A DNA stretch of 64,000 nucleotides, taken from Antennarius striatus (Eukaryota > Chordata > Actinopteri > Lophiiformes > Antennariidae). Position numbers and translations under genes: made by a program. Location: contig NC_090797.1 in NCBI RefSeq assembly GCF_040054535.1, positions 13,796,501-13,860,500 of the forward strand, written 5' to 3'. The notes beneath the pieces were generated by a model. It made no database searches. It was not told the DNA's origin and was given only the letters and a program-made list of their open reading frames with translations. How positions within the stretch are numbered: position 1 is the first letter of the stretch; each line of letters opens with the position of its first letter. Of this stretch, positions 33,655-45,340 are shown piece after piece.

Positions 33655-34301
33655 TATTATTACATCCCGCTTCAAAGTGTTGATGTATTGTAATTGTCAG
33701 TGTTTGTGCGTTCGTCCGTTTGTCTGTCAACCAAATATCTTCACAACCGTCGCAGATAGAAAGATGAAACAAAAAGCACATGACTCGGGCAGCAAAGGGG
33801 ATAAAAATGAGATGATGACCTTGACCTTGAGAAAACTAGGTCAAGGTCAAATTTCAACTCAAGAACCGGATAAGATAGAACGACGAGGGAGGGAGAAGGC
33901 CAGTGTGAGTAAGACCATAGATCAAAGCTAGTGCTTTGATCTCAAGACCATAGATCAAAGCACAGATATTTTTTTTATCCTGAGATATTTTTGCACATAT
34001 CTTAGGAACCAGATAAGATTAAAAAAAATACGAAACAAAAGGCGTTATATTCAGGGAGGCAAGGGAATGAAAATTAGGTCACAACCTTGACCTTGAAAAA
34101 CTAGGTCAAGGTCACATTTTCCCTTTTATACCTTTTTAGGTACACATTTGTGAAACCTCATTACAAATAGAATGCACCAGTTATATGTTGGATCATGGGT
34201 CTTTTATTAAATGAGTCTGACCTATGAAAGGAAGTCAGGTTAAAATGTTGGATTCAGGGGTGTCACAGGATGTTGCATTCTCTGACGGCCTAATTTTCTA
34301 G
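33655..34301 (+). mobile_element. Helitron-like repeat, copy 4 (longest uninterrupted copy)
   Basis: Contains all blocks of the family: ACATCCCGCTTCAAAG, CCAAATATCTTCACAACCGT, AGCAAAGGGGATAAAAATGA and two successive paired TGACCTTGA/TCAAGGTCA modules (33822-33849 and 34088-34114). It ends GCATTCTCTGACGGCCTAAT then TTTCTAG at 34301. No Rep/helicase-like coding is present. Confidence 0.6.
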
Positions 34302-37002
34302 TTTCATTTTGTAAGATCTGCATGAGTCCTGAAAACAATCTGGTGTGAAGTGATGATCCTGCAGACATCACTCATCAGGTCTGTGGAGACTGTCAGGATG
34401 TCTGTGTTGAATAAAGTCAACTGGACGCGTAGGAAAAGCTTGAAAAGGCCTCATTAGAACTGAAGAATAAAGCTGACTTTATTCAACATAGAGATCCAAC
34501 TAGCCCAGCCAAACATGGTTGAAACCACTTACTACAAAATTATGAATCCATACTAATGTTACAGCAGCACCACTTGAAGGTAATAAAACTGGATGGATGC
34601 TGGAAATTATTTCAATGAATGTATTCTTGATAAATCAGCAACAGGCTGTGGTTAAACTATTTAGTTTCTGTTAGTTCAAATAGATCTTTATCTCATTAAA
34701 GAACTGCTATCACCAATATCATTAACATTATCTCTGTTCTACACCAGACTATGTTCACATTATCAGGCTGAAATGACTCATTTTCACTTTAACTTTACAC
34801 AAATCTGATTTTCTTGGCCTTTGAGGTTTCCAAATCAGATGTGAGACATTTCATTTTTCTTCTTAGAATGGATGCATATTAGATTCATGTCCATATGACA
34901 TGAATGACAACAACAAATAAACTATGAATGAATGAAAGACAAAATGAAACAACCGGAGAGGACGGGTGGTGAAAGAAACCATGAGAGAGTCATGACAGAG
35001 TCAACATGAACCACACAAGGTCCCTGAGCCGCCGGTCGTCTGATTAATGACACGGGTGCTTCTCCTTATCCAACATGACTAAATGGCTGCTACCAAAAGA
35101 ATGAAAGCTTTGTGCTACATAGAAAAATCTTTTGGGACAGTATTAATATCAGATAAAACTCACACGGACACAGTTGTAATACTGCAAATATGCTCACATC
35201 TGATTTACAGTTATTAATAACGCCTTGCAACTCTACTTATATGGTATTTTTTGTCCAGAGGGAGAGCTATAACATAAAACATAAGATCAAGTTCAGGATA
35301 GATCCTCATTCAAATTTTTGTCCATTAAAATCTTTGATTGCAACAAACATTAGCAACTCAGGCTAAAAACATGAAAGGTGTTTTTTATGGCACAGACTTT
35401 AAACCCATCACGAGCCATAAACAGCGACAGCCACCCGTGGAGATAATTCCGGCAGACAACAGAGCTATTTTCCTATCTCACATCTGAGATTGTGGGTGGA
35501 TGTAATCAGAGATTAATCATAATGCTGACAGCAAACATCAAATGCATTTTTTGTCTCCAATAACAATGAAACTCTAAAGTTTAAAATCCTTTGCATCAAT
35601 TGTTGAAATTTATTTGACATGAAGATGCAAGATTAAAATGTGACTTACTGGTGCAGAAAAGTCATGAAACAGTCAACAAGTTTCTTTAAAGTGTAGCTTT
35701 TGAGGTTTCCCCTCTTCTGGAACGTTGGTCAGTAAAAGTTGAACAGGTATCCCAACAAAAATGAGACTTCACACGTCTTTTTGAGCTGGTGTGAAAAATC
35801 TGTTCATTGGAGAATGTCGGTAGCTGTGATTCATTCTATCGAGCGAACATGACACAGAACTTCACCGTCAGTGTTTGAGAACAAACTACTGTTAGCAAAA
35901 CAATATCAATGTCTGGTATGGTCCAAAGTTAATGTGAGCAAGGAGAAATCAATATCAAGTGCAAACAATAAAAGTAACAAAGGTACAGTAGTTTCATACA
36001 CAACATAATTCTGCCAAAATGTCAGGGAACGTCTGCAAATACAACTCACTGCCAAGAAAGCATAATATTTAGCAAATGCAAAGAATTTCTTCATAATACT
36101 TCAAAATCAGTGAGAAACAAAACAAGTAAGTCATTAATGAATTTAGGTTTAGCTTACATCAGGTAACACAGGCTAGTAGTAATACTAATGACGTTCATCT
36201 GCCAGTATGTTATTAATAAAAGTTGCATTTTGTTAATGTTAATTCACCAGATTTGATTTGTAGCAGGAAAAATGTGTTGTTTCAACATGTTTTTTCAGCT
36301 TCTTCCTGAACAAAAAAAAAAAAGTTTGTCGGGTGTCAACACCTGTCAGTATGAAAAATGTCTTTTTTTTGTTTACTGTTTAGCATGCTTTTTTTTTTAA
36401 ACTTAAATGTTACTAAATATGTTGTTTTGAACAAAAGATGTAGACACTCTCTAATTTGGACATAATAGCCGCAAAAAGGTAATCGGAATAATAAATATTA
36501 GAACAGGGAGGAAATTAGAAGTTCATGCATGCGGTCGTTACAGGAGGACAAATGGTGTTTCATCATTTGGCTTTCGTGTGTGTCCGAATCCTCGACACAC
36601 ACACTCCACTTAAGTGGTGTTGCAGGAAGCTCCTGCTTGATGTGGTTCCTTGAATAACAGAGATGATTGATCTCAGGAATGTCTACAATGATGATTCATT
36701 CACAGAAACCATTAGTCAGAACAGACACATACATTTACCCTTAAAACAGACATACAATTAAATAATTTTGATGTTGCAACCTCTTGGTGTCAGTTAGTTT
36801 CATGGAATTTATTTGACAAATACTGTTCACTTGGGATTATGTGGGAAAAACTGTAAGAAACTAATAAAAAAAGCATAACAATACAAAGTTATGTTTAGAG
36901 GCCTGAATTCTGTTCGACAAATGAAACGATAACAGATGTTTAGATGTTTAAGGTGAGGGGATATTCATGTCTACACCTACTTGATGACGTCCTGCGTATT
37001 TG

Positions 37003-37007
<5 letters not shown>

Positions 37008-37048
<41 letters not shown>

Positions 37049-37078
37049 TATGTGTGTGTGTGTGTGTGCGTGCGTGCA
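37008..37078. repeat. (TG)n microsatellite
   Basis: TG units with a few ATG interruptions. Confidence 0.9.
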
Positions 37079-38015
37079 CGTTTTTACAGCCAGAATTAAC
37101 TACTTTCAGACACACACTCCACCCTTGGAGCTATAAATCACAATACAAAAGAAGTGTTTTGGGAAATGGTGCATAAATCCTACCAACAACAATTATTAAG
37201 CTGAGAGTTTTGTTCTTCATGTCTTTAATACCAATGTGTATATTTATATGTATTATGCCTGGAAAATCAACATACAGTAATTGTTTGAACAACTATTAGA
37301 AACAACTTTAAGAAGAGTTTTATCATGAGGAAGTGATGCAGATCAAATCTGTAATTTAATCAATAAAATGATCTATCTGCTCCCTGACTGAAGAAATAAG
37401 CTTCCTAGTGGTTCCTTGTGGTAGCAGTCATTAGATACTATAATATGTAATAAGAAAGCACTGATGTCTCACCTTTAATTGTATTACCAAAATTACAGCT
37501 TGTGTTTCTTAAACCTTTAATGAATGCATATATTATACAAAATTACTCCCAAATGTAAAAGACTGCTGAGTTAAATATCCACACTGAGTCTAATGCTTCT
37601 GAAATTCAATCACACGTCAGGATAAGGGCTTCAGTGTTTGGCTCCAGCTGCATCCTGGGTAAGAAAACTGTGATTTAAAGGAGTTCAGTCATATTGGAGT
37701 GTTTTCAGCAAGCTTAGAATTCAGAGGTCAAAATCCAGTATTTGGATCATTAATCATGAGATAAGGAAATTATACATTATAAAGTAAATACAATGGTCAT
37801 TTTCCTGGCACAGTTTACTCACCTTTAATGCTAACAGCACACATCTGTAAAGAGGATGTAGTTTTTTGTTGTTGCAGATTAATTCAATGCACAGCCCCCA
37901 CTGATCACTATTGTTTCTGGCAGCACACATCTGCTGAATTACTTACCGGAGATGACAATGCGATTAGGCCAAACTAAATATATATCAAAGTGAGGACAAA
38001 AGACAGGAAGTGCTC

Positions 38016-38622
38016 CCACCCGGTGAGCACTGGCGCCGTTCAGAGGCCTCAGATCGGCGTTGCTGCCGAGATGCGTGAACAAGGAGGAAAAAAAAGAATG
38101 CATGATAAAAAAGACAATGCATTCCAAGGTGGATTATTAATATTGAGATTCAGTGAAGTATATTTACTGCTTCTTTCTGTGTTCTGACCTGCCATGACAT
38201 TTATCATTAATGAGAACATTTCCTTCTAGTGGGAGTTCATCAGGATGAGGATGGAGAGTCATCAGAGGACTGGAAGGTCTCACAGATCTTGTCCAGAATT
38301 TTTTAAAACATTTTTACTTTTGATGTATTTTGGTGATGTTTCTTGTTATTACTATGAAAGCATTTATTGAATCTTATTATTTTATAATTGAGTTCATTGG
38401 CGTCTCCAACGTCCTACCATCAATTCATTGATGCCATGCTTACATGCAGCACAGCCAGATCGATCGTCTTCAAAAGCTGCATCATGTGGCTTTCTTCACG
38501 TGTTTTCCATCAAATGCCTGTTCAAAACACAGGTAAACTATGTTAGCGTCTTCTTCTGCGTATTATCTGTTCCAACGGTCGGTCTCGCTTTTGCTGTTCT
38601 GCTGGAGCCCCCCCCCCCTTGG
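38016..38622 (+). pseudogene. Possible relic of two SLC26 exons
   Basis: At 38023-38052 the frame reads VSTGAVQRPQ, like the end of the SLC26 exon that in slc26a5 reads [10 protein letters not shown]. Some 530 bases downstream, same strand, the frame near 38579-38620 reads VGLAFAVLLEPPP, like the next exon ([12 protein letters not shown]). Order and strand fit a decayed SLC26 gene, but a two-base gap, missing splice sites and short length make this weak. A third frame at 39075-39269 (Ser-rich, ending in a stop) could be unrelated. Confidence 0.3.
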
Positions 38623-39059
38623 AGGCCATTAAACATTTGGAGATTAACCACATTCGAACCATACTGCTGGTATGTCCTTCTTCAAGGTATTTGTCACAAG
38701 ATCAGAAAAACACACCAGTTTCCAGATTCAGGTCAATGTGTTTTTAGGTTTATTTAAAAGTCAAGGGTAATTTATTCATCTTTTTACAAAACAAGGTTGT
38801 ACAGTGGAAACCAGCCCTACTTATACACAAAACAAACAAGAAAACTTGAGGATTTATGTTGAGAAGTGCGTAAACAAATCCTTATTCCTTCACTTTATCA
38901 TAACATTTTGGATACAAAAACATCAAATTTCTTGTAACATAATTTGAAAAATAAATAAATTCAACTTTCAATTTATACTGAAAGAAACAGTTCATCTGAG
39001 GGGCGAAAGTTAGAGAAGAACTTTTTAATCATTCTTTCAACAGATGCTGAAGGCAAGGT

Positions 39060-39270
39060 TTCCTTTGTTAATTTTTGAGTGTCATACAGAACAAACAGCA
39101 CCAGAGGGAGCCCGTGGATTCTGACGGTGAAAACATCACTAAACTTTCATCATCCAGCGCGTTGACCTCCTCCTCCTCCTCCTCCTCCGCCACTCAAAGA
39201 TCCACAGACATACAGAGCTCTCACTCTGACATGAGTTTACGAACACTTGATGATGGGATTCCTCCATAGA
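39060..39270 (+). other. Ser-rich open frame of unknown status
   Basis: A possible acceptor (TGTCATACAG at 39081-39090) precedes an open frame with DSDGENITKLSSSS and a stop at about 39269. It includes a CTC/CCT trinucleotide run coding for Ser. I do not recognise it. It may be the last exon of an unknown or decayed plus-strand gene, or chance. Confidence 0.2.
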
Positions 39271-40089
39271 CTGAGGTCAGGCACGTGTTCGACGACAACA
39301 TACCGATGTTGTTTCTGTCCCTGAAAAAAACTGGACAGTTTATATTATTCCATCAAAAAAAAAGCAAACAACTGCGTCGGTGGAGACTAAGCTATAGTTG
39401 ATAAACATGATAGTGTAAAAGTGCAAAGTACACGTTGTCACTCATAAGGCGGCCGGTGAATGTTTGTTGAAACATCATTTATACCAATTAATCATGAACA
39501 AAAATATGTGAAACAATCAACAGGCATCGATGTCAACCAATGAAAACTAACTTCTTTACTTCATACAAAACCAGTTGCTCTAGAAGAGGCAAAATAAGAA
39601 TTTAGCTATACTGTATTAGGAAAACTGTCATACTTCATATCAGTAAAGACGTGTTCAACACTGGATAGTTTTGGTTCCTTTTAGTTCATAATCCATAAAT
39701 ACTTTGCATTTTTTATTTATCCAATGGAGGACATCTTTTTGAATTAGCAAAAAAAACCTGTTTTAAAAAAATTCATGATAATACAAAAAACAAACAAACA
39801 AAACAAACAAAAGCCGGGAATAACTTACTGGGTGTCTGTATGGTGACACGTCTAATATGGAAAGTATTTCTGCTCCCAGCCGGAAGACCTTTTGTTTCAA
39901 ACAATATGCATGCACAGTACAGGAACTTGCTGAACAAGTCTGTCTCCAACAGGCAGTACATATATCTTTTAAATAAATGCATCTACTGCATTAGTATTTG
40001 AAATATGTGAATACTGTGCTGTCCTGGCTGTAACAAAGCGTTTAGAACTACTGCGGCCTGCTTTAAAGAGCACAGCGCATGCGTGAGAC

Positions 40090-40359
40090 TCCAACAGTCG
40101 CGTGCGGACCGGAAACAGTGAAGGAACGCGAACATTGAGTGAGTCCTCTTCTCGCACGGAGCAGCTCTGGGCCGTCACAAGCCCCTGCCGCCGTCCCTGA
40201 GCGACATTGAGCTGGTTAAAGTCTAACTGACGGACGCGTCAATCTATCTTCAGACGGCAGCATCCCGGGAGCCGGAGGACCGAGGAGGAGAGGGTCACAG
40301 CTAGCATCTTCACGTTATAGCGTCCTGTCCTGGCCGAGGAGCGGGGGACACTCCCACAG
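40090..40359 (+). promoter_or_regulatory. CpG-rich promoter and probable untranslated exon 1 of slc26a5
   Basis: A clear rise in CpG (GCGTGCGGACCGG, GGACGCGTC, CCCGGGAGCCGGAGGACCG) breaks the AT-rich spacer. It is followed by a donor-like CCCACAG then GTACCG at 40359/40360. The next good acceptor on the plus strand that leads to coding is at 46981-46983, the first coding exon of slc26a5. I infer that this is the slc26a5 promoter and 5' UTR exon; a separate gene or CpG-island transcript is possible. Confidence 0.4.
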
Positions 40360-40566
40360 GTACCGGATGGGTAATGTGTGGACGGACGTGGGGTTGTCCC
40401 CACGACTGAACAACACGGCTCGGATGGAATAGAAATGATTATTACTGATTGTTACCGAGTCGTTGTCAAGATGTCGCTAGCGAACGGGCGTCAGAGGGGA
40501 AACGGGGGCTGGGTTGTCACCGAGATTTATCTTGTGAGAGCTGTTGATAAAAACATTATTGTTATT

Positions 40567-40807
40567 TGTTAAGGCGTGCAGGTGGAAGAAATGACTTCTT
40601 GGAGTGAAAAAGAACTAAGATGTCAGCCGTGTTCTCTTAACCTCTCCATCTTTTCGTGAACAACCTTTTAGCGGGTCACACAGCGGAACGACGGCCGACG
40701 ATGAGCACCAATGGGAAAGTAGAATGGAAAAGTGACGTCATACATCCTACAAATTAAAAGCCTCTTTTACACAGAGAGTAAGAGCGTTATAAAACAAATA
40801 TTTAACA
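40567..40807 (-). repeat. Copia 3' LTR (241 bp)
   Basis: Begins TGTTAAGG and ends ATTTAACA on the plus strand, so both termini carry TGTTAA/TTAACA inverted ends. It contains the palindromic CRE TGACGTCA at 40733-40740. It differs from the 5' LTR by about ten substitutions and two replaced patches. Confidence 0.9.
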
Positions 40808-41117
40808 CCCCACTCGCTGTTAGCTCTCTGGGTAAAACATTTACGGTGGCATTGGATCTCATTAACACAATCACACTTTTAAATGCCAAACAGTTTGTGT
40901 GCGAAACCTTTTAACTTTTGTTTGGCAGCTGAATTAGTCAAAGCATCAGTCCATTATAACCTCTCCAGTGGTTACAACACTTCTGATATAATGATGTTTT
41001 TACGTCGATGTGTTTACATCTCTGTCTATTGACAGGATTCTTCACAAGTGCTATAGTTGTAACTATACAAATCTTATAGTAGCTGTTCTATGTAAAGACA
41101 CTCCTGTATATCTGAAG

Positions 41118-41498
41118 TTACAGCCCCCAGGTAGAGAGAGCTACTGTCTGTTGTTTTCTCATTTTCCATGAAATAAGTGAACTTCCTTCACATAGACTTG
41201 AACAATATCCTGACGTACTACGTCCGTCCATCTCATTTGATGCCCAATTTGCATCACAGGGAACTTTTAGAGCAAGTTTTTCAGTTGTGTTCTTTTTGGA
41301 GAATAGTCCTTGTTCATTTGTACCTTTAAGATACCTGAATACATGTTGTTCCAATTTTCTGTATTCTGTTTTCCAATTTTCCACAGTTGGTTCACGAAAG
41401 TGTTGAGAAAGTTTACCGACAACAAAGTTAATGTCAGGTCTGGTACATGTGGATAAGTAAATCAAACCTCCCACTGCCTCTCTGTACTCTTGTTTCAA
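41118..41498 (-). pseudogene. Copia RNase H region, internally deleted
   Basis: Frame with FVVGKLSQHFREPT, then SNEMDGRSTSGYCSSLCEGS and SWKMRKQQTVALST, typical of copia RNase H. Compared with the second copy at 45.4-45.9 kb it has lost the bases for the SAIQ and EDNQG segments, removing conserved acidic residues. Confidence 0.85.
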
Positions 41499-41543
41499 CT
41501 TTTCTGCATTTTCTGTATAATCCAGTTTTGGTTCACAGGGAGT

Positions 41544-42297
41544 TTATCTCTGTTTACAGTTCTGCATTCCAAACCTTTTTAATATCTTTCTCACATATCT
41601 CTCTTGTGACATTCTGACTTGTCCATTTGTTTGTTTGAAATGTATTCCCATGAAATGTTTCAATTTTCCCAACTCTTTCATTTTGAGCCTTTGAGTGAGC
41701 ATCCTTTTCACCTCATGCATTGCCTTTTCATTGTTAGCTGGTAGAATAAAGTCATCTACCCATACTATCAGGATTAGCTTTTCATCATGCCTTTCCCCTG
41801 TATACACACAATGATCTGCAGCATTTTGCACAAAATCATTTTCACATAGATATGTGTGTAACACAGTATTCCAGTTTCTGCCTGATTGCTTGAGTCCATA
41901 CAAAGATTTATTTAGTTTACATACCAGTTTTTCACCTGTTTTTGATTGTTTCTCATAACCTTCTGGTTGCTCTATGTAAATCTCCCAGTCAATGGATGCA
42001 TGTAGATACCGCTGTCTTGACATCCATCTGATGCAAGAACAAGTTCTCCTGTGCTGTTTTCTGCATGAGAATTCTGACACTTGTCATGTCAGCTGTGGGT
42101 GAGAATGTCTCTTCATAGTCCGTTCCTTTATTCTGGTTGTATCCTCTAGCTACAAACCTTGCCTTATATTTGTCATTTCCGTCTGAGCCCATTTTAAGAG
42201 CATAGACCCATCTCCCTCCTAGAGCTTGTTTACCTGGTGGCATCTGGGTCAGATAAAATGTCTTATTTTCCTCCAGTGAACGCATCTCATCATCCAA
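41544..42297 (-). pseudogene. Copia reverse transcriptase, frameshifted
   Basis: Two overlapping frames. The first holds KARFVARGYNQNKGTDYEET and QMDVKTA. The second holds LNKSLYGLKQSGRNW and the catalytic box VWVDDFI (YVDD is usual) near 41755. The join lies around 42000. A further linker frame at 42249-42845 is also interrupted. Confidence 0.88.
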
Positions 42298-42899
42298 AGC
42301 GCTTTTCCACTGTCTTCACTTGGATGACAACATCGCCTCTTAGTATGTTGTTGGTATGTCACACACTGCTCAATAACAGAAATAACACAAGTATGTAATT
42401 CGTCCATGGTGTCATCTGTTTCAAAATCTTGTAGATAGGCTGGTTTGTGTTTTGTTCTTTGTGGATTTCTCCAGATCAAACTTTCAGCATTAGCTTCTGC
42501 TTGTTCAGTCCCTGCTTGCTCATTTGAAGTCTCAGTGCTCTTTTCTGTAGGATTTTCCAGTTGAGCTGTTTCTTCCTTTTTCTCTCGTATATCACAAAGT
42601 GCATTATCTCTGTTTTCATTGTCAAATCCTGCTTATAAGTCTGCAGTCTGAGTTTCCCTTTCTCTACTTGCTTTGTTGGAGAATTTCACCAACCTGTGTT
42701 TTTGAACCTTTTCTGTGTCAGGATAGTATACCAGATAGGCTGGGCTATTTTTATCGTAACCTACAAAAATGCCTTGTTCACATCTGGAATCTAACTTGCC
42801 CTTGTCATGTATGTATCCAAAACATGTTAATCCAAATTTTTGCATTTGTGATATATTTGGTAATTTTCCTGTCAGTAACTCGTAAGCAGTTTTCTTTGT

Positions 42900-43862
42900 T
42901 CATCTGTTGTAACACCAATTTCTTACATGGGCAGCTGTCTGAATAGCATAGTTCCACATTGAGTCTGGTAACTTGCTCTCTAACAGTAAGCATTTAGCCA
43001 TGTCATAGAGAGTTCGCCATCCTCGTTCTGCTGTGCCATTTTGGTGTGGCGAGTAAGGTGCAGATGTCTCGTGTCTAATTTTGTTCCTTCTGAACAACAT
43101 CTGAAAGTCTCTATTGGTAAACTTGGTGCCGTTGTCTGAACGTATGCACTTGACCTCACCGTAGGGTGATACGTCAGCTAAAAACCTTTCTGTAGCAGGT
43201 ACTGCATCACTTTTTGACTTGAGAAAATACACTCGAATTGCACCTGAATAATCATCGGTAAAAGACTGTGTATACTTGTACCATTCCTTAATTGTTGTTT
43301 TCATTGGGCCTGCCAGGTCTGTATGTTTAAGTTCTAAGGGCTTCTTTGCTTTATTGTCTGGCTCCCTACTTCTCGTTTGAGTAAACAGGCCTTGTGTACA
43401 GATTTCACACATCTGATCTGACTTCACTGCACTTCCCTTAATGTCCATACCTTTTACTACACTTTGAAGTTTGATTTCATCCTGAAAATTACAATGTCCA
43501 ACAATCTCATGCCAGGTTTGTATATCATGGCACACCTTACACTGGTCAGTATCATTAACAGTAGATAGGTAATACAGCTTTTCATATTCATGAATGCTAA
43601 ATCTGTTACCATCCTTGGTGACCATGTTACTGTCTCCTCGCTTGAAGGTTACTGTTGCTCCTCCACCAGTAGCTCGTGACACTGAAAATATGTTGTGAGG
43701 GTATGAAGGCATATACAGAGCATCACGCAGCTGTGCTCTGCACTCTCGTCCATCGCTGTCCAGGAGAAGTATCATCGCAGTTCCTCTGCCTTTGACCATT
43801 CCACTGCAACGTGTCCCATCAGCAAGATCCACTGAATGTGTCTGGTTGAAAAGTGCTGTCAA
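42900..43862 (-). pseudogene. Copia integrase region, mostly open
   Basis: A 320-codon frame. The HHCC zinc region shows WHEIVGHCN and CEICTQG. The DDE core shows HTDLAGP, CIRSDNGTKF and NGTAERGWRT. It lies directly after the protease, as in copia rather than gypsy order. Confidence 0.9.
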
Positions 43863-44497
43863 AGTCTACAAACCTGTTTGTCATTCATGATGTGGGATGT
43901 TGCTCCTGCATCCACCATAATGCCTTTGATGTTTACTTTGGGGTTTGAATCATCATCTTTGGCTTGTGTAGCTTTGAAGAGGTAGTCATGTGCTTCTTCA
44001 TCTATGACTTTTCTTCCATTGTCCTGTTTATCTTTCTTTTTACACAAGGACTCTTGATGTGTGTTGCTTGTACAAAAGTTGCACCACACTTTTCGGGTAC
44101 ATTTCCTTGCTCTATGTCCTTTTATTCCGCACCTAAAGCCTGTCATATTTGCATCTTCAGCTTTTCCTTGGTTGTTGGTGTACTTCTTTTGGACATTTCT
44201 CTCATGCTTTGCATCCGTTTTCAATCACGTTATCTGTGGTCTCAGTTGTGCTCATTTTTATGATTTCTCATATATTCGTAATCTTCTTTTGAAATCGGCA
44301 AATGTCACATTATCCTCATTTTGCGTTATATGGATAGCTAGTGGCTTGTAGGGATCTGGTAAACCACCAAGAATCATGGCTATGATAAAACCATCACTGA
44401 GAGTCTCACCGGCACCACGTAGAGCTGTAATCAGGTTCTCTGCTCTGATGATGTAGTCCGTAGTTGACTCGTTGTCTGCCTTCCGCAGCTTTGTCAA
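43859..44497 (-). pseudogene. Copia gag end and protease
   Basis: The gag part (44258-44497) reads like copia gag, with ILGGLPDPYKPL and FKRRLRIYE. A zinc knuckle follows as GFRCGIKGHRARKC, in which the first Cys of CX2CX4HX4C is replaced by Gly. The protease active site appears as VDAGATSHI. Frames are separated by a break near 44225. Confidence 0.85.
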
Positions 44498-45080
44498 GGA
44501 TGTGTACAGGTTTATGATATGGGGTTTGCTTTTACCTGAGTGATGTTATCTCAGTATTTTCAATGCTTTTATGCCGTCATCTGTAGCATCGTGTCTGATT
44601 AACGACAGGCTTTTGTCGTCAATTAGCCCAATCAACTCAGCATAGCAATCTGGATTCTTTATTCTGTCTGCTTCTCTCTGCTACTCACTAGCTGGTTCAT
44701 GTAAAATAGTTTCTTTCAACTTTAGAGTGTGTAAATGTCCCAAAAATCTTGTTTCCCAAAGGTTGTACTTTTCTTCAGATCCATCGAAGAACATTTGCGG
44801 TGACAGGAGTCCAGAAGCACATGTTGCCATTTTTCTTTCTGCGTGCTTAAATTTAGCTGGTACTTTGCTAAATCAGTTCGTTAGCTCGAGTAATACGTCT
44901 CTGTTACTTCTTAGAATATGCACTAACGTTCATTTGCTGAGCGTCTGTAGTAAGCTCCGTCTAATACTTAACATTAGCTTTACCTCCGTGACTGTTAATA
45001 TTTGTTCGGCTTATATTCGCCCTTGCTCACCTTTCATCCTGTCATTCCGTCGGCTCAATGTTGCCCATGTGTCTGGGTTT

Positions 45081-45094
45081 CTGGGCCCATAACC
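45081..45094 (-). other. Copia primer-binding site matching the initiator tRNA-Met anticodon arm
   Basis: Directly inside the 5' LTR the minus strand reads GGTTATGGGCCCAG. Its complement CTGGGCCCATAACC is the anticodon stem-loop of eukaryotic initiator tRNA-Met (CAT anticodon). Priming from an internal half-tRNA is the mode known for copia. Confidence 0.85.
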
Positions 45095-45340
45095 TGTTAA
45101 GGCGTGCAGGTGGAAGAAATGACTTCTTGGAGTGCAAAAGAACTAAGATGTCAGTCGTGCTCTCTTAACCTCTCCCGGGCATTTTTATTGAACAACCTTT
45201 TAGTGGGTCACACAGCGGAACGACAGCTTGTCTATAAACACCGATAAGAAAGTAGAATGAAAAAGTGACGTCATACATCCTACAAATTAAAAGCGTCTTT
45301 TACACAGAGAGTAAGAACGTTAGAAAACAAATATTTAACA
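45095..45340 (-). repeat. Copia 5' LTR (246 bp), shared by two copies
   Basis: Same ends as the 3' LTR, with a CRE at 45266-45273. The sequence to its right (45341 onward) is polypurine tract and RNase H of a second copy. This LTR therefore serves as 5' LTR of the main element and 3' LTR of the fragment. Confidence 0.9.

Larger units (their letters stand above)
31531..38010. other. Gene-poor spacer between slc26a3 copy B and slc26a5
   Basis: AT-rich sequence. Apart from the TG microsatellites, a Helitron-like copy at 33.66-34.30 kb and mononucleotide runs, I see no exon, RNA gene or element. Open frames at 32-33 kb are repeat or non-coding artefacts. Confidence 0.6.
40567..45340 (-). mobile_element. 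Ty1/copia LTR retrotransposon, degenerate, antisense in slc26a5 intron 1
   Basis: Complete LTR-to-LTR structure on the minus strand. The 5' LTR is 45095-45340, the primer-binding site 45081-45094, then gag, protease, integrase, reverse transcriptase and RNase H (copia order, integrase before RT), a GGGG-ending polypurine tract at 40808-40816 and the 3' LTR 40567-40807. Gag-pol is broken by stops and frameshifts, so the element is inactive. Copia elements are a minor class in fish and absent from mammals. It is opposite in sense to slc26a5. Confidence 0.9.

Noticed and set aside
45081..45094. tRNA-Met gene signal
   Set aside because: Only the anticodon arm is present, at the exact LTR boundary of a copia element; there is no acceptor stem, D arm or T arm.
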